A DNA stretch of 35,884 nt from Prochloraceae cyanobacterium (GTDB lineage: Bacteria; Cyanobacteriota; Cyanobacteriia; Cyanobacteriales; JASJDA01): positions 1-35,884 of the forward strand of contig JASJDA010000028.1 in the NCBI GenBank assembly GCA_030065755.1. The letters are read 5' to 3'. Both the position numbers and the translations under genes were made by a program. Positions 15,336-25,352 of the stretch are shown one piece after another. Every line of letters starts with the position of its first letter. Position 1 is the stretch's first letter. The notes beneath the pieces were generated by a model. The model did no database searches, was not told the origin of the DNA, and saw only the letters and a list, made by a program, of their open reading frames with translations.

Positions 15336-17705
15336 ATGAATGAATACCTTACCATCTCCAGCGAACCCCCAGAACATCCTGGGATGAATTTTGCTTTGTT
15401 GCGACAAGAAGGGATCGAGCACATCGAACGCCTAGCAGGAAAACTGTGGACAGACTACAATACCCACGATCCTGGCATTACTATCCTAGAACAACTCTGC
15501 TATGCCATCACGGATTTAAGCTATCGGCTTGACTTCGAGATGAAAGACTTGCTTGCACCTTCACCTGGAGAAAAAAGTCAGCAGTTTTTCACAGCCAGAA
15601 AAATCCTCACCGTTAATCCCCTCACTATTAATGATTATCGCAAATTGCTAATCGACATCGATGGTGTTAAAAATGCTTGGCTAGAACCAATTAAGAATTC
15701 ACAACCCCCAATTTATTACGATTCGATTCGTCATACCTTAACTTTTGAAGCTTCTGAACTCACTCAGCAAGTAAACTTAAATGGACTTTATCGAGTACTT
15801 ATTGAAAAAGAAAAAAAGGTAAAGGAATTTGAAGAAGCGAGTCTCATAGAAAAAGTAAAATCTCAACTTAATCAGCATCGGAATTTATGTGAAGATTTTG
15901 CCTCAGTTGAAATCTTACGAATTGAAGAAATTAGCGTCAAAGCCGAAATTGAGATAGAAGAAGACTTTGATGTAAATAAATTAATGGCACAGATATATTT
16001 TGGCTTAGATAATTTTATTTCTCCTAACCTGCAATTTTTCACCTTAAAAGAACTACTGAAAAAAGGGAAAACTCCTGAAGCCATTTTTGATGGGGTTCCT
16101 CTCGAACATGGTTTCATTGACGACGAACAACTTGATAGTTTTATTAAGAAAGACGAACTGCACACCTCCGATCTAATTCGGATTATTTTAGACATTAAAG
16201 GGATAAAAACAGTTAGAATCATCGCTATTTCAAGCCATTTGTCATCAGAATCAGAAGAATGGGCGTTAGCATTAGATCCTAATCTAACACCCCAACTCAA
16301 AAATATAGATCTTTTGATGAGTAACATTACCTTCTATAAAGAACAAATTCAAATCAAGCCTAACCAAGATAAAGCTAAAAAGATTCTGAAATCCTTACAA
16401 CAGCAAAACACAAACTCACCATCAACTACACAAACAAAAGATATCCCCATCCCGGTGGGAGAATACCGGGAATTATCTGACTATGAATCAATCCAAAACG
16501 ATTTTCCTGCCAATTACGGTATTGGAGAAATAGGTTTACCTGCTTCTGCATCTCCCCAACGCAAGTCTCAAGCAAAGCAACTACAAGCTTATTTAATGTT
16601 CTTCGATCGACTTTTAGCTAACTATTTTGCTCAATTAGAACACGCTAAAGATTTATTTTCTTTCCAAACTAAGAAAAAGAAAACCTACTTTTCCCAGGAG
16701 CTTTCTCACCTCCCAAGTGCGGACGAAATCCTCAATCTAGATAATAATTTACCAGTAGATGAATGGAATGATATTGATAAGATAAGAAGAAACCGTTTCC
16801 TAGATCATTTAATGGCACAGTATTGTGAAAAATTCACTGATTATTCCTTACTTTTATATGACTCAATCCTGGAAGAGAAACTAATTAATAATAAAGTTAC
16901 TTTTTTACAAAACTATCCCCAAATTAGCGCCGGAAGGGGTAAAGGATTTAATTATACTGATTCCGGTCAGGTTTGGAATACAGACAACGTATCGGGACTA
17001 AAACAAAGAATTTGCAGCTTACTAGGAATACCCTACGCTCGACAAACTTTAGCTCTATCCAATGAATCGGATGAAATAGAAGGATTCCATATAGTCGAAC
17101 ATATTTTACTTCGTCCTCGCAGCAGTAACGACTCCGATCGAAACCCTATTTTTTTTAATTTTGGTCGTCAAATTTTGGAATTTCAAAAAAGAACAGATTC
17201 AAACAAAATAGTAACTTGTGTGTCTGAGCAACACGGACTTCTAGAAAATGACCGAATACAAATATTTGACACGCGTGATTACAATGGTACTTATTTCGTT
17301 ACCAATGTTCAACCAAATACATTCGATATAGAAATAGAAACAGAATTTGTAGAATCAGAAGAAGGACAATGGGTAGAAGTAGATCGACCCCTAGATCCTT
17401 ACTCTTTCCAAATCAGTTTTGTCTTCCCTGATTGGCTATCTCGCTTTCAAAATGAAAACTTTAAACAGCTAATTTATAACATTATCACTGCCGAAATTCC
17501 CGCACATATAACCCCTTATTACCACTGGCTAGATAAACTTAAAATGAGAATATTTGAAAATGCTTACCAGCTCTGGCTAAATACAAAAATGGATAAAAAT
17601 GCCACTAATAACCTGATAGAAATCTTGGAAATTGGTAGAGTTGAAATACTACCATTTAATGTTTTAGGATATATGACTATCGGCACAGATTTTGTAGTAA
17701 GTTGA
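15336..17705 (+). CDS. Second CIS baseplate protein, gp6/J-type (Afp12-like)
   Basis: A 789-residue protein with the N-terminal signature AGKLWTDYNTHDPGITILEQ followed by LCYAITDLSYRLDFEMKDLL, the entry motif of eCIS Afp11/Afp12 and T4 gp6-like wedge proteins. The middle is helical and charged; EGFHIVEHILLRPRS (about 587-601) and the C-terminal PDWLSRFQNENFKQLIYNII, EIPAHITPYYHWLDKLKM are typical of this group. It ends GYMTIGTDFVVS, almost the same tail as the protein ending at 13513. Only 9 bp separate its stop from the tape-measure gene. Role: baseplate wedge ring around the spike. No usual ribosome site is visible. Confidence 0.8.
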   Translation: MNEYLTISSEPPEHPGMNFALLRQEGIEHIERLAGKLWTDYNTHDPGITILEQLCYAITDLSYRLDFEMKDLLAPSPGEKSQQFFTARKILTVNPLTINDYRKLLIDIDGVKNAWLEPIKNSQPPIYYDSIRHTLTFEASELTQQVNLNGLYRVLIEKEKKVKEFEEASLIEKVKSQLNQHRNLCEDFASVEILRIEEISVKAEIEIEEDFDVNKLMAQIYFGLDNFISPNLQFFTLKELLKKGKTPEAIFDGVPLEHGFIDDEQLDSFIKKDELHTSDLIRIILDIKGIKTVRIIAISSHLSSESEEWALALDPNLTPQLKNIDLLMSNITFYKEQIQIKPNQDKAKKILKSLQQQNTNSPSTTQTKDIPIPVGEYRELSDYESIQNDFPANYGIGEIGLPASASPQRKSQAKQLQAYLMFFDRLLANYFAQLEHAKDLFSFQTKKKKTYFSQELSHLPSADEILNLDNNLPVDEWNDIDKIRRNRFLDHLMAQYCEKFTDYSLLLYDSILEEKLINNKVTFLQNYPQISAGRGKGFNYTDSGQVWNTDNVSGLKQRICSLLGIPYARQTLALSNESDEIEGFHIVEHILLRPRSSNDSDRNPIFFNFGRQILEFQKRTDSNKIVTCVSEQHGLLENDRIQIFDTRDYNGTYFVTNVQPNTFDIEIETEFVESEEGQWVEVDRPLDPYSFQISFVFPDWLSRFQNENFKQLIYNIITAEIPAHITPYYHWLDKLKMRIFENAYQLWLNTKMDKNATNNLIEILEIGRVEILPFNVLGYMTIGTDFVVS

Positions 17706-17714
17706 TTAAAGCCT

Positions 17715-19040
17715 TTGGAAGTGAACCAACAACGACATATTATCAAAAAACAGATTATAGAACTTAATTTAAGTTCACAGCAAGGTACTTTTGAATTGCA
17801 AAATGAGGTAGGTCGAATATATCGCCGTAAAGTCATCCCTCTCCTTGATGATTTTTTGAGTCAATTCAGCGATTTAGACATAATACATCGAATTAATACT
17901 CTAGAAATTAATTTGGGAAATATCGATATCAATAATCTAGAACAGGAATTGATTGAGAAAATTATAGAACAAATTCAACAGCAATTAGCAGAACAAATTA
18001 GTCTATCAAGTTCCAGGAGTTCAGCACAGCCACAATCTAATACTAAGTTGCGTGAGTCTTCACCACTGCCTCGCAAAACAGAAGTATTATCTAACGAAAT
18101 CGAGGGAGAGACGGGAAAAAATACAAAAGAAAATCAAGTTACCTCTGCGAATACAACAAGGGATGAAATACCATTTATTTATCCAAGTAAATTCAGACTA
18201 GAATTATGGAGAGGAATATTTTTTAGCCTCTTATTCGGGCGGTCTACTCAATCAAAAAATATTCAATTTACTAGCAATCATTTATTGCACTTAGCTGCAA
18301 GTTTTCGTTTAAATTATTTGTTGCTGCTCGATAAAATGCTAGAGGAGGTAGAGAATTTAAAAAAACAAGAAGGAGAAACTTTTAAAAGTCAACTACCAGA
18401 AATCTTAGCTCAAATCAATCCTACAGTTTCCAGAGAAAATAGTAGCATTGCCAGCGAATCCGAACAATCTATAAACCAACAAGAAGCACGAGCGCAAACT
18501 GAAGACAGATTGACAAATACCGTCGCTCCTTTTAGCGATTCTGATGAAATATATATTTATAATTCAGGGCTAGTTTTATTGTGGCCTTTTTTGCCTCGCT
18601 TTTTTGAGTCACTCAAACTAATTCAACAGGGACACTTTGTCAATTCAGAATCAGCAGAGCGAGCAGTTCTTATCCTCCAGTATTTAGTCGATGCAGCAAC
18701 AGAAATCCCCGAACATCTCCTACCTCTAAACAAAATCCTATGCGGCATAGATTTATTAGAACCCGTTGCAGCGAACTTAGAGATCGCCGAACAAGAACGA
18801 GATGAATCCGAACATCTTTTGTCTGCTGTAATTAGCAACTGGTCTATCTTAAAAAATACTTCGAGCGACGGATTTAGACGTGCTTTTTTGCAAAGAGAAG
18901 GGATTCTCAAAGTGCGCGATCGATCTTGGCTGCTCCAAGTCGAACAAGAAACTTATGATGTATTGCTCGATCGTCTTCCCTGGAGCATCAGTGTAGTTAA
19001 ACTGCCGTGGATGAATGAATTATTATACGTAGAGTGGTAA
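17715..19040 (+). CDS. CIS tape-measure protein (Afp14-like)
   Basis: A 441-residue protein beginning QQRHIIKKQIIELNLSSQQG and continuing FELQNEVGRIYRRKVIPLLD, IINxLEINLG-type sequence (RINTLEINLGNIDINNLEQE). This N-terminal block is the signature of contractile-injection-system tape-measure proteins. The C-terminal half has the usual GLVLLWPFLPRFFESLKLIQ, AVLILQYLVDAATEIPEHLL and LQREGILKVRDRSWLLQVEQ. The start is a TTG at 17715 or the GTG at 17721; there is no clear ribosome site and translation may be coupled to the upstream gene. The length is shorter than the longest homologues. It should set the length of the tube. It is the last CIS gene in the window. Confidence 0.85.
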   Translation: MEVNQQRHIIKKQIIELNLSSQQGTFELQNEVGRIYRRKVIPLLDDFLSQFSDLDIIHRINTLEINLGNIDINNLEQELIEKIIEQIQQQLAEQISLSSSRSSAQPQSNTKLRESSPLPRKTEVLSNEIEGETGKNTKENQVTSANTTRDEIPFIYPSKFRLELWRGIFFSLLFGRSTQSKNIQFTSNHLLHLAASFRLNYLLLLDKMLEEVENLKKQEGETFKSQLPEILAQINPTVSRENSSIASESEQSINQQEARAQTEDRLTNTVAPFSDSDEIYIYNSGLVLLWPFLPRFFESLKLIQQGHFVNSESAERAVLILQYLVDAATEIPEHLLPLNKILCGIDLLEPVAANLEIAEQERDESEHLLSAVISNWSILKNTSSDGFRRAFLQREGILKVRDRSWLLQVEQETYDVLLDRLPWSISVVKLPWMNELLYVEW

Positions 19041-19276
19041 TTTTAAAATACTACAGATTTTATAAATATCAGTAGCTCGTAAAGTAACAAAACAATGCAG
19101 TTTTCAGCCAACGAGATCGAGTGCGGTAGAGGATTTATTTTTTCAATTTGGGGTAGTGGGAGTCTTCACCCCAACTTAATATTTACTTCTGTTTCACTTT
19201 AATTCGTCAATTGGTGTAAAGATGGTGTAATTTAAGATCAAATCACCTGAAAGCATTGTGATAGAAGGATTATTTT
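19041..19276. other. Gap after the CIS operon, with a possible weak terminator
   Basis: Non-coding. TTGGGG (19148-19153) and CCCCAA (19169-19174) can pair in a short stem with a 15-nt loop, about 110 bp after the last CIS stop. Nothing else is recognised before the tRNA fragment. Confidence 0.3.
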
Positions 19277-19323
19277 GAGGACTGAAAATCCTCGTGTCGG
19301 CGGTTCAAATCCGCCTCCTGGCA
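19277..19323 (+). other. 3' half of tRNA-Phe(GAA), probable attachment-site scar
   Basis: The 47 bp fold as an anticodon arm GAGGA-CTGAAAA-TCCTC with anticodon GAA, a GTGTC variable loop, a T arm GGCGG-TTCAAAT-CCGCC and the 3' acceptor strand TCCTGGC plus A. This is the 3' part of cyanobacterial tRNA-Phe. The matching 5' strand (GCCAGGA), D arm and 5' anticodon-side flank are absent upstream, so it is not a functional tRNA gene. 3' tRNA halves are left when an integrase recombines at a tRNA gene. No integrase gene is in the window. Confidence 0.75.
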
Positions 19324-19516
19324 CTTCACCAAAGTAACAGGTATGCCCTTTTGAAAAATATCCTCAATTTTTTACTAACACAATATCACTTTTTGATATT
19401 AGTTGGATAGGTTGTGCTATTTTACTCCTGATTGTGGTGGATGTGATTTTGGTTTCACGGTTCGCTCATTTTTTTCTGGAGGAGTTTTCCTTCTCGATCT
19501 AAACAGGAAAACAGTT

Positions 19517-20170
19517 TTAATTTCTCTCAACTTCAACTAAACTTTGTACAGCATTTATTAGTTGTTGAGATGTAAATGGTTTAGTGATATATTGATTGGC
19601 GCCTTTTAATTTGGCCCTAACTCGATCGAGGGTTCCTGTGTTTCCCGTTAGCATTACAATGGGAATATCCTTTGTTTGTGGAAAACGTTTGAGTTTCTCA
19701 CATAATTTATAACCGCTAATATCTGGCATATTTACATCCAGAAATATTAAGATTGGCTTTCTGACTAATAATATTTTCAGTTCCTCGGTGGGCTTCATTA
19801 TACTGACAACTTGATACCCCACTGATTGTAAAATTGTTTTGACTGCATATTGTATTGTTTTACTGTCATCAATACAAGCAACAAGTGGCTCACCAGACGG
19901 TATAGATTTTTCTGGTAAAGTTTTTAGTTGAAATTGCGGGTCTCCTTTTTCAATCCATACTGTTAAAGAATTGTCACTTTCAATCAATAAACAGCTCAGA
20001 TTTTTATTGGCATATTCTTGACATATTGCATGGACTTTTTCTGCACTTTTTTTAGGATAAATTGAACCTAGATATAACTCTTTATCTTGAAAATAAATTG
20101 ATGATTTTTGGCGGGAATAATCAATCTTTGATTTGATTTCTTTTTCCGTTAAATAGATTGGTCGATTCAT
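19517..20170 (-). CDS. CheY-type response regulator with an extra N-terminal domain
   Basis: A 217-residue protein. The C-terminal receiver domain starts near residue 95 (LVACIDDSKTIQYAVKTILQ), with the acidic pair in CIDDS, the phosphoacceptor Asp in LIFLDVNMPDISGYKLCEKL, the conserved Thr in IPIVMLTGN and the Lys in YITKPF. The N-terminal 90 residues (YFQDKELYLGSIYPKKSAEK, SLTVWIEKG) form a separate small domain also found in the divergent neighbour at 20467. PatA/PilG-like regulators of cyanobacteria have this REC-terminal layout, often acting in motility or development. No output domain other than the N-terminal one is visible. Confidence 0.85.
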   Translation of the reverse strand: MNRPIYLTEKEIKSKIDYSRQKSSIYFQDKELYLGSIYPKKSAEKVHAICQEYANKNLSCLLIESDNSLTVWIEKGDPQFQLKTLPEKSIPSGEPLVACIDDSKTIQYAVKTILQSVGYQVVSIMKPTEELKILLVRKPILIFLDVNMPDISGYKLCEKLKRFPQTKDIPIVMLTGNTGTLDRVRAKLKGANQYITKPFTSQQLINAVQSLVEVERN

Positions 20171-20466
20171 TTTATCTTTAAATAAGTCATCAGTCGTCAG
20201 GGAATGCCCACTGAGAACTTAGAACAGTTGCGGGTTAAATTACTCCCCTTCTCTATTTTAAAATTCGAGCCAATATTTTCATTCGGCTAAATCGCTGGTT
20301 AATCTCCTATAAATCTAATACTTTCAGGCAATCATTTCCATTAAATAGCTGAGGTTAATTTCCCCAAAGATCCTAAATAATGAAAATATCTTAACTATTT
20401 TGAGTAGTTTAGTATTAGCTTCTGACTTGAGTTAATTAATTGTTGTCAAAATTAAAGTTTAATTAA

Positions 20467-20898
20467 ATGCTTATTCTTCAAGCTAAAGATGTTCAACCTT
20501 GTTCAGTGATTAAAGCAGGAGAAAATCAAACACAAAAGTTTCCGAGTTTATTCTATCGTGGCTATTTATTTATTCAAATAGCTTCTTATCGCCAAAATCA
20601 ATTAGCTCTTGCTATTCAACAATGTCGCCAATCATTAGAAGCAAATAATTTGATAACAACAATTATCGTCAAAACCCCTAATAATCTTACTCTTTGGGTA
20701 AACGATCGACGATTAAAAATCGCCAATACCCCTAATTTACCTGTCCTACGATTGCCTCAAGTAATTAATTCACTTTTACCAACAAAGGAGCTTTTTGACC
20801 TTCGCCAAAATTTAGAATTTTATAAAAAATGGGACCAACAATCTCTTGATTTTTGGCAAGAAATAGCTCGCACCCAGCCCCACCGAAAACATAATTAG
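20467..20898 (+). CDS. Small protein sharing the N-terminal domain of the adjacent response regulator
   Basis: A 143-residue protein. Residues about 25-80 (SLFYRGYLFIQIASYRQNQL, LEANNLITTIIVKTPNNLTL, WVND) align with residues about 24-72 of the protein at 19517-20170 (SIYFQDKELYLGSIY, CLLIESDNSLTVWIE): same order of strand, helix, strand and the closing LTxWV. It then has a helical tail without a receiver domain. The two genes diverge from a 296-bp AT-rich gap, so they may be co-regulated and their products may interact. The function is unknown. Confidence 0.6.
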   Translation: MLILQAKDVQPCSVIKAGENQTQKFPSLFYRGYLFIQIASYRQNQLALAIQQCRQSLEANNLITTIIVKTPNNLTLWVNDRRLKIANTPNLPVLRLPQVINSLLPTKELFDLRQNLEFYKKWDQQSLDFWQEIARTQPHRKHN

Positions 20899-21247
20899 AA
20901 ATTAATTGACAATAGCTCAAAGATCGGGTGATTAAAAGCACCACTATCTATTAATTAGAATTACTAGATTTATTGATTTTGTTTAAAGACAATCTGTGTC
21001 AAGTTTGTTTAAAGTAGGAATATCAAACTTTAATAAAAATATTAAAGTCAAAAAACTTATTTTCAAAAAATAAGTTTTACTTATGTAAAGTTACTGTTCT
21101 TCATCTAAGAAGTAAAATGTTGGTCTAGTCTCCAGATTTTTTTGACAATATAGATGTAATAGAAAAAATTTAATAATTGCTAAATTTACACAATTGTTAA
21201 ATTATTAATCTAGTTTTTTGACTTATAAGTAGATTTCAATATTAGTT
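20899..21247. other. AT-rich gap upstream of the ComFB-like gene, with a perfect 12-bp hairpin
   Basis: AAAACTTATTTT (21052-21063) and AAAATAAGTTTT (21067-21078) form a perfect 12-bp inverted repeat with a 3-nt loop. It lies 170 bp before the next start. It could be a terminator of the upstream gene on the plus strand or a regulatory site. No gene is seen in the stretch. Confidence 0.4.
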
Positions 21248-21796
21248 ATGAGCCTTGAAAAAATAGCAGCTCGAGCATTAAAAGACGGTTTCTTGACTCC
21301 AGGAATGCAATCTTCCGTCGAAAAAATTTGTACTTCTGATTCAGCATCTGAACTTTCTCTCGAAGAATATACAGCTCTAGATCGAATAATGAGAGGTATA
21401 TTAGATGGCGAAGTTATTTCTTTGTCTAGCAAAAAATTTATCAACGTCATGGAAGAATTAGTCTTGGGAGAGGCGATCGTTAAAGTAGCGGAAATGGAAC
21501 AAATCACTGATAAAAACTTAGATGTAGGAGATATTGCTGCTTACGCTCTCAATAGACTTCCACCTCTTTATGCCACAACCTCTCAAGGTGCTACCTATCA
21601 GCGACAGTTAGCTAGAAAAGAACTTCAACAATTAATTTCTCACCAAGTTCGCTCTGCAATATATACCTATCTCCAGCGACCAGAATCAATAGGGGAATTA
21701 ATTGGACAAGTTGAGCAAGTTGGAGAGATAACCAAACAAATTAGTAGTCTACTTCAATCTCATGCCAGTGACTACGAAGCAGAGGGAAAAACTTAA
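21248..21796 (+). CDS. ComFB-family protein
   Basis: A 182-residue soluble helical protein. Residues about 70-140 carry the ComFB-like signature: NVMEELVLGEAIVKVAEMEQ, then VGDIAAYALNRLPPLYATTS and GATYQRQLARKELQQLISHQ. ComFB-type proteins in cyanobacteria include nucleotide-second-messenger binders linked to motility and competence; the family assignment is firm, the ligand is not visible. The preceding response regulator and small protein may belong to the same physiological circle. The gene has its own upstream region and is 101 bp from mutS. Confidence 0.75.
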   Translation: MSLEKIAARALKDGFLTPGMQSSVEKICTSDSASELSLEEYTALDRIMRGILDGEVISLSSKKFINVMEELVLGEAIVKVAEMEQITDKNLDVGDIAAYALNRLPPLYATTSQGATYQRQLARKELQQLISHQVRSAIYTYLQRPESIGELIGQVEQVGEITKQISSLLQSHASDYEAEGKT

Positions 21797-21897
21797 CACA
21801 ACAAATTCTTTTATCCTTACAAAAGCTTAATCGTAATTGGGAGTAGCTTGGGTTAAATTCAAAACAGCAATATGCTCCGATCGTCTGAATTTCGTCT

Positions 21898-24540
21898 ATG
21901 AGCATCTCTTCCTCAGATACTCCCAATAAAAACACTTGTTGCACCGACTACCGTCAAATAGATCCAAAAAACCTATCCCCCATGTATCGCCATTACGTGG
22001 AGGTCAAACAAAAGTATCCTAATGCCTTGCTATTGTATCGGGTGGGGGATTTTTTTGAATGCTTTTTCCAAGATGCAATAACTATTTCTAGGGAACTCGA
22101 ATTAGTTCAAACTAGTAAAGAGGGGGGTAAGGAAATAGGAAGAGTAGCGATGACAGGAGTGCCAGAAAAGGCAATGGAACGCTACGCCACTATGTTGGTA
22201 GAAAAGGGATATGCTGTGGTTATTTGCGATCAGGTAGAAGATGCAGCGATCGCACGCGCTGAAAAGCGGACTCTGGTAGAAAGACAAGTCACTAAAGTGC
22301 TAACCCCTGGTACTCTCACAGACGAAGGAATGCTAAAAGCGCGTCGCAATAACTTTCTCGCTTCAGTGGTTATTGCCAAGGAACATTGGGGTTTAGCCTA
22401 TGCCGATATCACTACGGGTGAATTCCTCACTACTCAGGGAAATGACTTGCCATCGCTGACCTTAGAATTATTACGCCTGCAACCCTCTGAGGTCTTAGTA
22501 CCAGCAGATGCCCCCGATATTAATAGTTTACTGCGACCAGGAGAAAAATCAGAGTATTTACCCGATTGTTTGCCAGAGTGTTTTTGCTATTCCCTGCGAT
22601 CGCAGACTCCTTTTTCGATCGCGGAAGCTAAACCGAGACTGCGAGAAACTTTCAAAGTTCGTTCCCTCGAAGGGATGGGATGCGAACACTTACCCTTGTG
22701 CATTCGCGCTGCTGGGGGTTTATTAGAGTATATCGAAGATACGCAAAAAGCAAATAAAACTCCTCTTCAACCCCTGCGCACCTACAGCCTCGCAGACTAC
22801 TTGATTTTAGACCATCAAACTCGCCGCAACCTAGAAATTACTCAAACTGTGCGCGACGGTACATTTTACGGTTCTTTGCAGTGGTCTCTCGATCGCACCT
22901 CTACTGCTATGGGAGGAAGGGGGTTGCGACGATGGCTACTGCAACCTTTAATCGATCTTAAAGGTATTCGCGCCCGACAAGAAACTATTAAAGAACTAAT
23001 AGAAAACAGCGGGTTGCGCCAAGACTTGCGCACAATGCTCAAGCGCATTTACGATTTAGAAAGACTCGCAGGGCGCGTCGGTGCGGGGACTGCTAATGCT
23101 AGAGATTTATTATCTTTGGCAGATTCTTTGGTTAAATTAACCGAATTAGCAGAACTAGCAGCTTATGGTTCCTCTCCCTATCTTAGAGCCTTACAGAAAG
23201 TTCCCCCAGAAATAGAAGAGTTGGGAAAGTACATTCTTGCCAATTTAGTTGAATCTCCTCCCCTACATATTAAAGACGGAGGAATAATTCGCGATGGAAT
23301 TAACTCTCAACTCGACGATCGCCGTCAAAAACTAGAAGACGATCGTCAGTGGCTTGCTAATCTAGAAGTGACGGAAAGACAACGAACAGGTATTTCTAAT
23401 CTCAAGGTCGGTTATAACAAAACTTTTGGTTACTATATCAGCGTACCCAGGTCTAAAGCTGAAAAAGTAGGGGATAATTATCAACGAAAGCAAACCTTGA
23501 CCAATGAAGAACGCTACATTACCTCGGAATTAAAAGAAACAGAAACCAGAATTTTAACCGCTAAAGATGACTTAAATAACTTAGAATACGAAATTTTCAC
23601 CGCTTTACGCGCCAAAGTCGCGGAAAAAACCCAAGAAATTCGCAATATATCGAAAGCAGTAGCGGCGATCGACATTCTCGCAGGGTTAGCAGAGGTAGCG
23701 GTATTTCAAAGCTACTGTTGTCCGCAGATAGAACAAGGAAGACAAATAGAAATTATCGACGGAAGACACCCAGTAGTAGAACAGTCTCTCGGTAAAGGTT
23801 TTTTCGTTCCTAATTCTACCTATCTGGGAAACACTTCTACTGAAACAGAAACAAACACCGACAACTATCCCGATTTAATTATTCTCACAGGGCCTAACGC
23901 CAGTGGCAAGAGTTGTTATTTAAGGCAGGTAGGATTAATACAGTTAATGGCACAAACAGGAAGTTTTGTCCCTGCTTCTGCTGCTACTTTACCGATATGC
24001 GATCGGATTTTTACCCGCGTAGGTGCTGTAGACGACTTAGCAACTGGTCAATCTACTTTTATGGTTGAAATGAACGAAACCGCGAATATTCTCAACCACG
24101 CTACTCCTAAATCTCTCGTTTTGCTAGATGAAATTGGTCGCGGTACCGCAACTTTTGACGGGCTTTCTATTGCTTGGGCTGTAGCAGAATACCTCGCTGC
24201 AGAAATTCGATCGAGAACTATTTTTGCTACCCACTATCACGAATTAAATGAGTTAGCATCTATCTTATCTAACGTTGCTAATTATCAAGTAACAGTCAAA
24301 GAAATGCCTGAAGAGATTATCTTTTTACATCAGGTTCGTCCAGGAGGTGCCGATCGTTCTTATGGTATAGAAGCAGGTCGTTTAGCCGGTTTGCCAACTT
24401 CCGTAATTCAAAGGGCAAAACAGGTAATGGGACAAATAGAAAAACACAGTAAAATTGCTTTAGGATTGCGAGAAGAAAATAATAACAACTCATCTGTTCT
24501 TAAGAAAACATCTTCCAAACAGTTGAAGTCTAAGAGATAA
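21898..24540 (+). CDS. mutS: DNA mismatch repair protein MutS
   Basis: A full-length 880-residue MutS. The mismatch-recognition Phe-x-Glu motif is in [13 protein letters not shown] (about residues 46-58). The connector, lever and clamp regions follow in normal order, and the ATPase has Walker A GPNASGKS at 665-672, the ABC-type signature region [14 protein letters not shown] and Walker [12 protein letters not shown], then [10 protein letters not shown]. It binds mispaired bases and recruits MutL. The C-terminal tail is short and Lys/Ser-rich. No truncation or unusual composition. The ATG at 21898 gives about 28 residues before the conserved [16 protein letters not shown] stretch. Confidence 0.97.
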   Translation: MSISSSDTPNKNTCCTDYRQIDPKNLSPMYRHYVEVKQKYPNALLLYRVGDFFECFFQDAITISRELELVQTSKEGGKEIGRVAMTGVPEKAMERYATMLVEKGYAVVICDQVEDAAIARAEKRTLVERQVTKVLTPGTLTDEGMLKARRNNFLASVVIAKEHWGLAYADITTGEFLTTQGNDLPSLTLELLRLQPSEVLVPADAPDINSLLRPGEKSEYLPDCLPECFCYSLRSQTPFSIAEAKPRLRETFKVRSLEGMGCEHLPLCIRAAGGLLEYIEDTQKANKTPLQPLRTYSLADYLILDHQTRRNLEITQTVRDGTFYGSLQWSLDRTSTAMGGRGLRRWLLQPLIDLKGIRARQETIKELIENSGLRQDLRTMLKRIYDLERLAGRVGAGTANARDLLSLADSLVKLTELAELAAYGSSPYLRALQKVPPEIEELGKYILANLVESPPLHIKDGGIIRDGINSQLDDRRQKLEDDRQWLANLEVTERQRTGISNLKVGYNKTFGYYISVPRSKAEKVGDNYQRKQTLTNEERYITSELKETETRILTAKDDLNNLEYEIFTALRAKVAEKTQEIRNISKAVAAIDILAGLAEVAVFQSYCCPQIEQGRQIEIIDGRHPVVEQSLGKGFFVPNSTYLGNTSTETETNTDNYPDLIILTGPNASGKSCYLRQVGLIQLMAQTGSFVPASAATLPICDRIFTRVGAVDDLATGQSTFMVEMNETANILNHATPKSLVLLDEIGRGTATFDGLSIAWAVAEYLAAEIRSRTIFATHYHELNELASILSNVANYQVTVKEMPEEIIFLHQVRPGGADRSYGIEAGRLAGLPTSVIQRAKQVMGQIEKHSKIALGLREENNNNSSVLKKTSSKQLKSKR

Positions 24541-24586
24541 AAGTAAAAAGACGGTAATCCATCCTTTATTGAACTGACTTTATATT

Positions 24587-25123
24587 GTGGAAAAACAATT
24601 AATAATTCGCAGGATAGCCAGCTCTATTACTACATTACCTAATAAAAAAGATTGGATTTTATTAGGGATACTATTTTTTTTATTTAGCGCGATCGTTTTG
24701 CCCCTGGGGTTTATATCTCATTTTTTAACTGTTGAGTCAGTTGATTTTTCTGCAGCCACCATTTTTCGCTGTTTCGTCGTCACTTTAATAACTCCTGCAA
24801 TTCTAGAAGAATTATTCTATCGCGTTATTTTATTACCCCACAACTCCGAAGATATTTCTACTAAAGAAAAATCAATTTTGGGAAGTATTAGTTTAATTGT
24901 TTACGTTCTATCTCACCCTCTTAATGGTTTAACTTTTTACAAAATAGCTTTACCAACTTTTACAGATCCAGTTTTTCTATTTGACACGACTTTACTGGGA
25001 ATTATTTGCACCATAATTTATTGGCGATCGGGTTCTCTTTGGTCTTCGGTTATTATTCATTGGCTAGTAGTTGGAGTTTGGTTGATGTTTTTAGGAGGAG
25101 GTACCAAACTAAATCTCATATAA
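24587..25123 (+). CDS. CPBP (CAAX-type) intramembrane protease
   Basis: A 178-residue membrane protein with about five hydrophobic segments. It has the family motif 1 in TPAILEELFYRVILLP (the EExxxR pair) and the later FxxH-like and C-terminal H in SVIIHWLVVGVWLMFL. CPBP proteins are glutamic-type intramembrane proteases; cyanobacteria have many of unknown substrate. GTG start, 46 bp after the mutS stop, in the same direction, so it may be read from the mutS transcript. Confidence 0.8.
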   Translation: MEKQLIIRRIASSITTLPNKKDWILLGILFFLFSAIVLPLGFISHFLTVESVDFSAATIFRCFVVTLITPAILEELFYRVILLPHNSEDISTKEKSILGSISLIVYVLSHPLNGLTFYKIALPTFTDPVFLFDTTLLGIICTIIYWRSGSLWSSVIIHWLVVGVWLMFLGGGTKLNLI

Positions 25124-25352
25124 ATTTGAGCAACTATTTAGAAAAAAATCTGTAAAGACAAGGTGCTAATATGTTTGTACTGATAATGGCAGTAATTAAT
25201 TAAGCTGATAAATTAGATTTAGTTTTTATCGGTACGTAACAATTCTTCAACAAAAAAGCCAAGAATCCTCACAAGATCCTCATATTTAAATTGTAAAGTG
25301 GAGGTGAAGAGCATAAAAAACTGTTTAATTTAAGTTGGGGTGTAATAAATTT

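Noticed and set aside
19230-19323. Complete tRNA-Phe gene
   Set aside because: No 5' acceptor strand GCCAGGA or D arm can be found in the 90 bases upstream.
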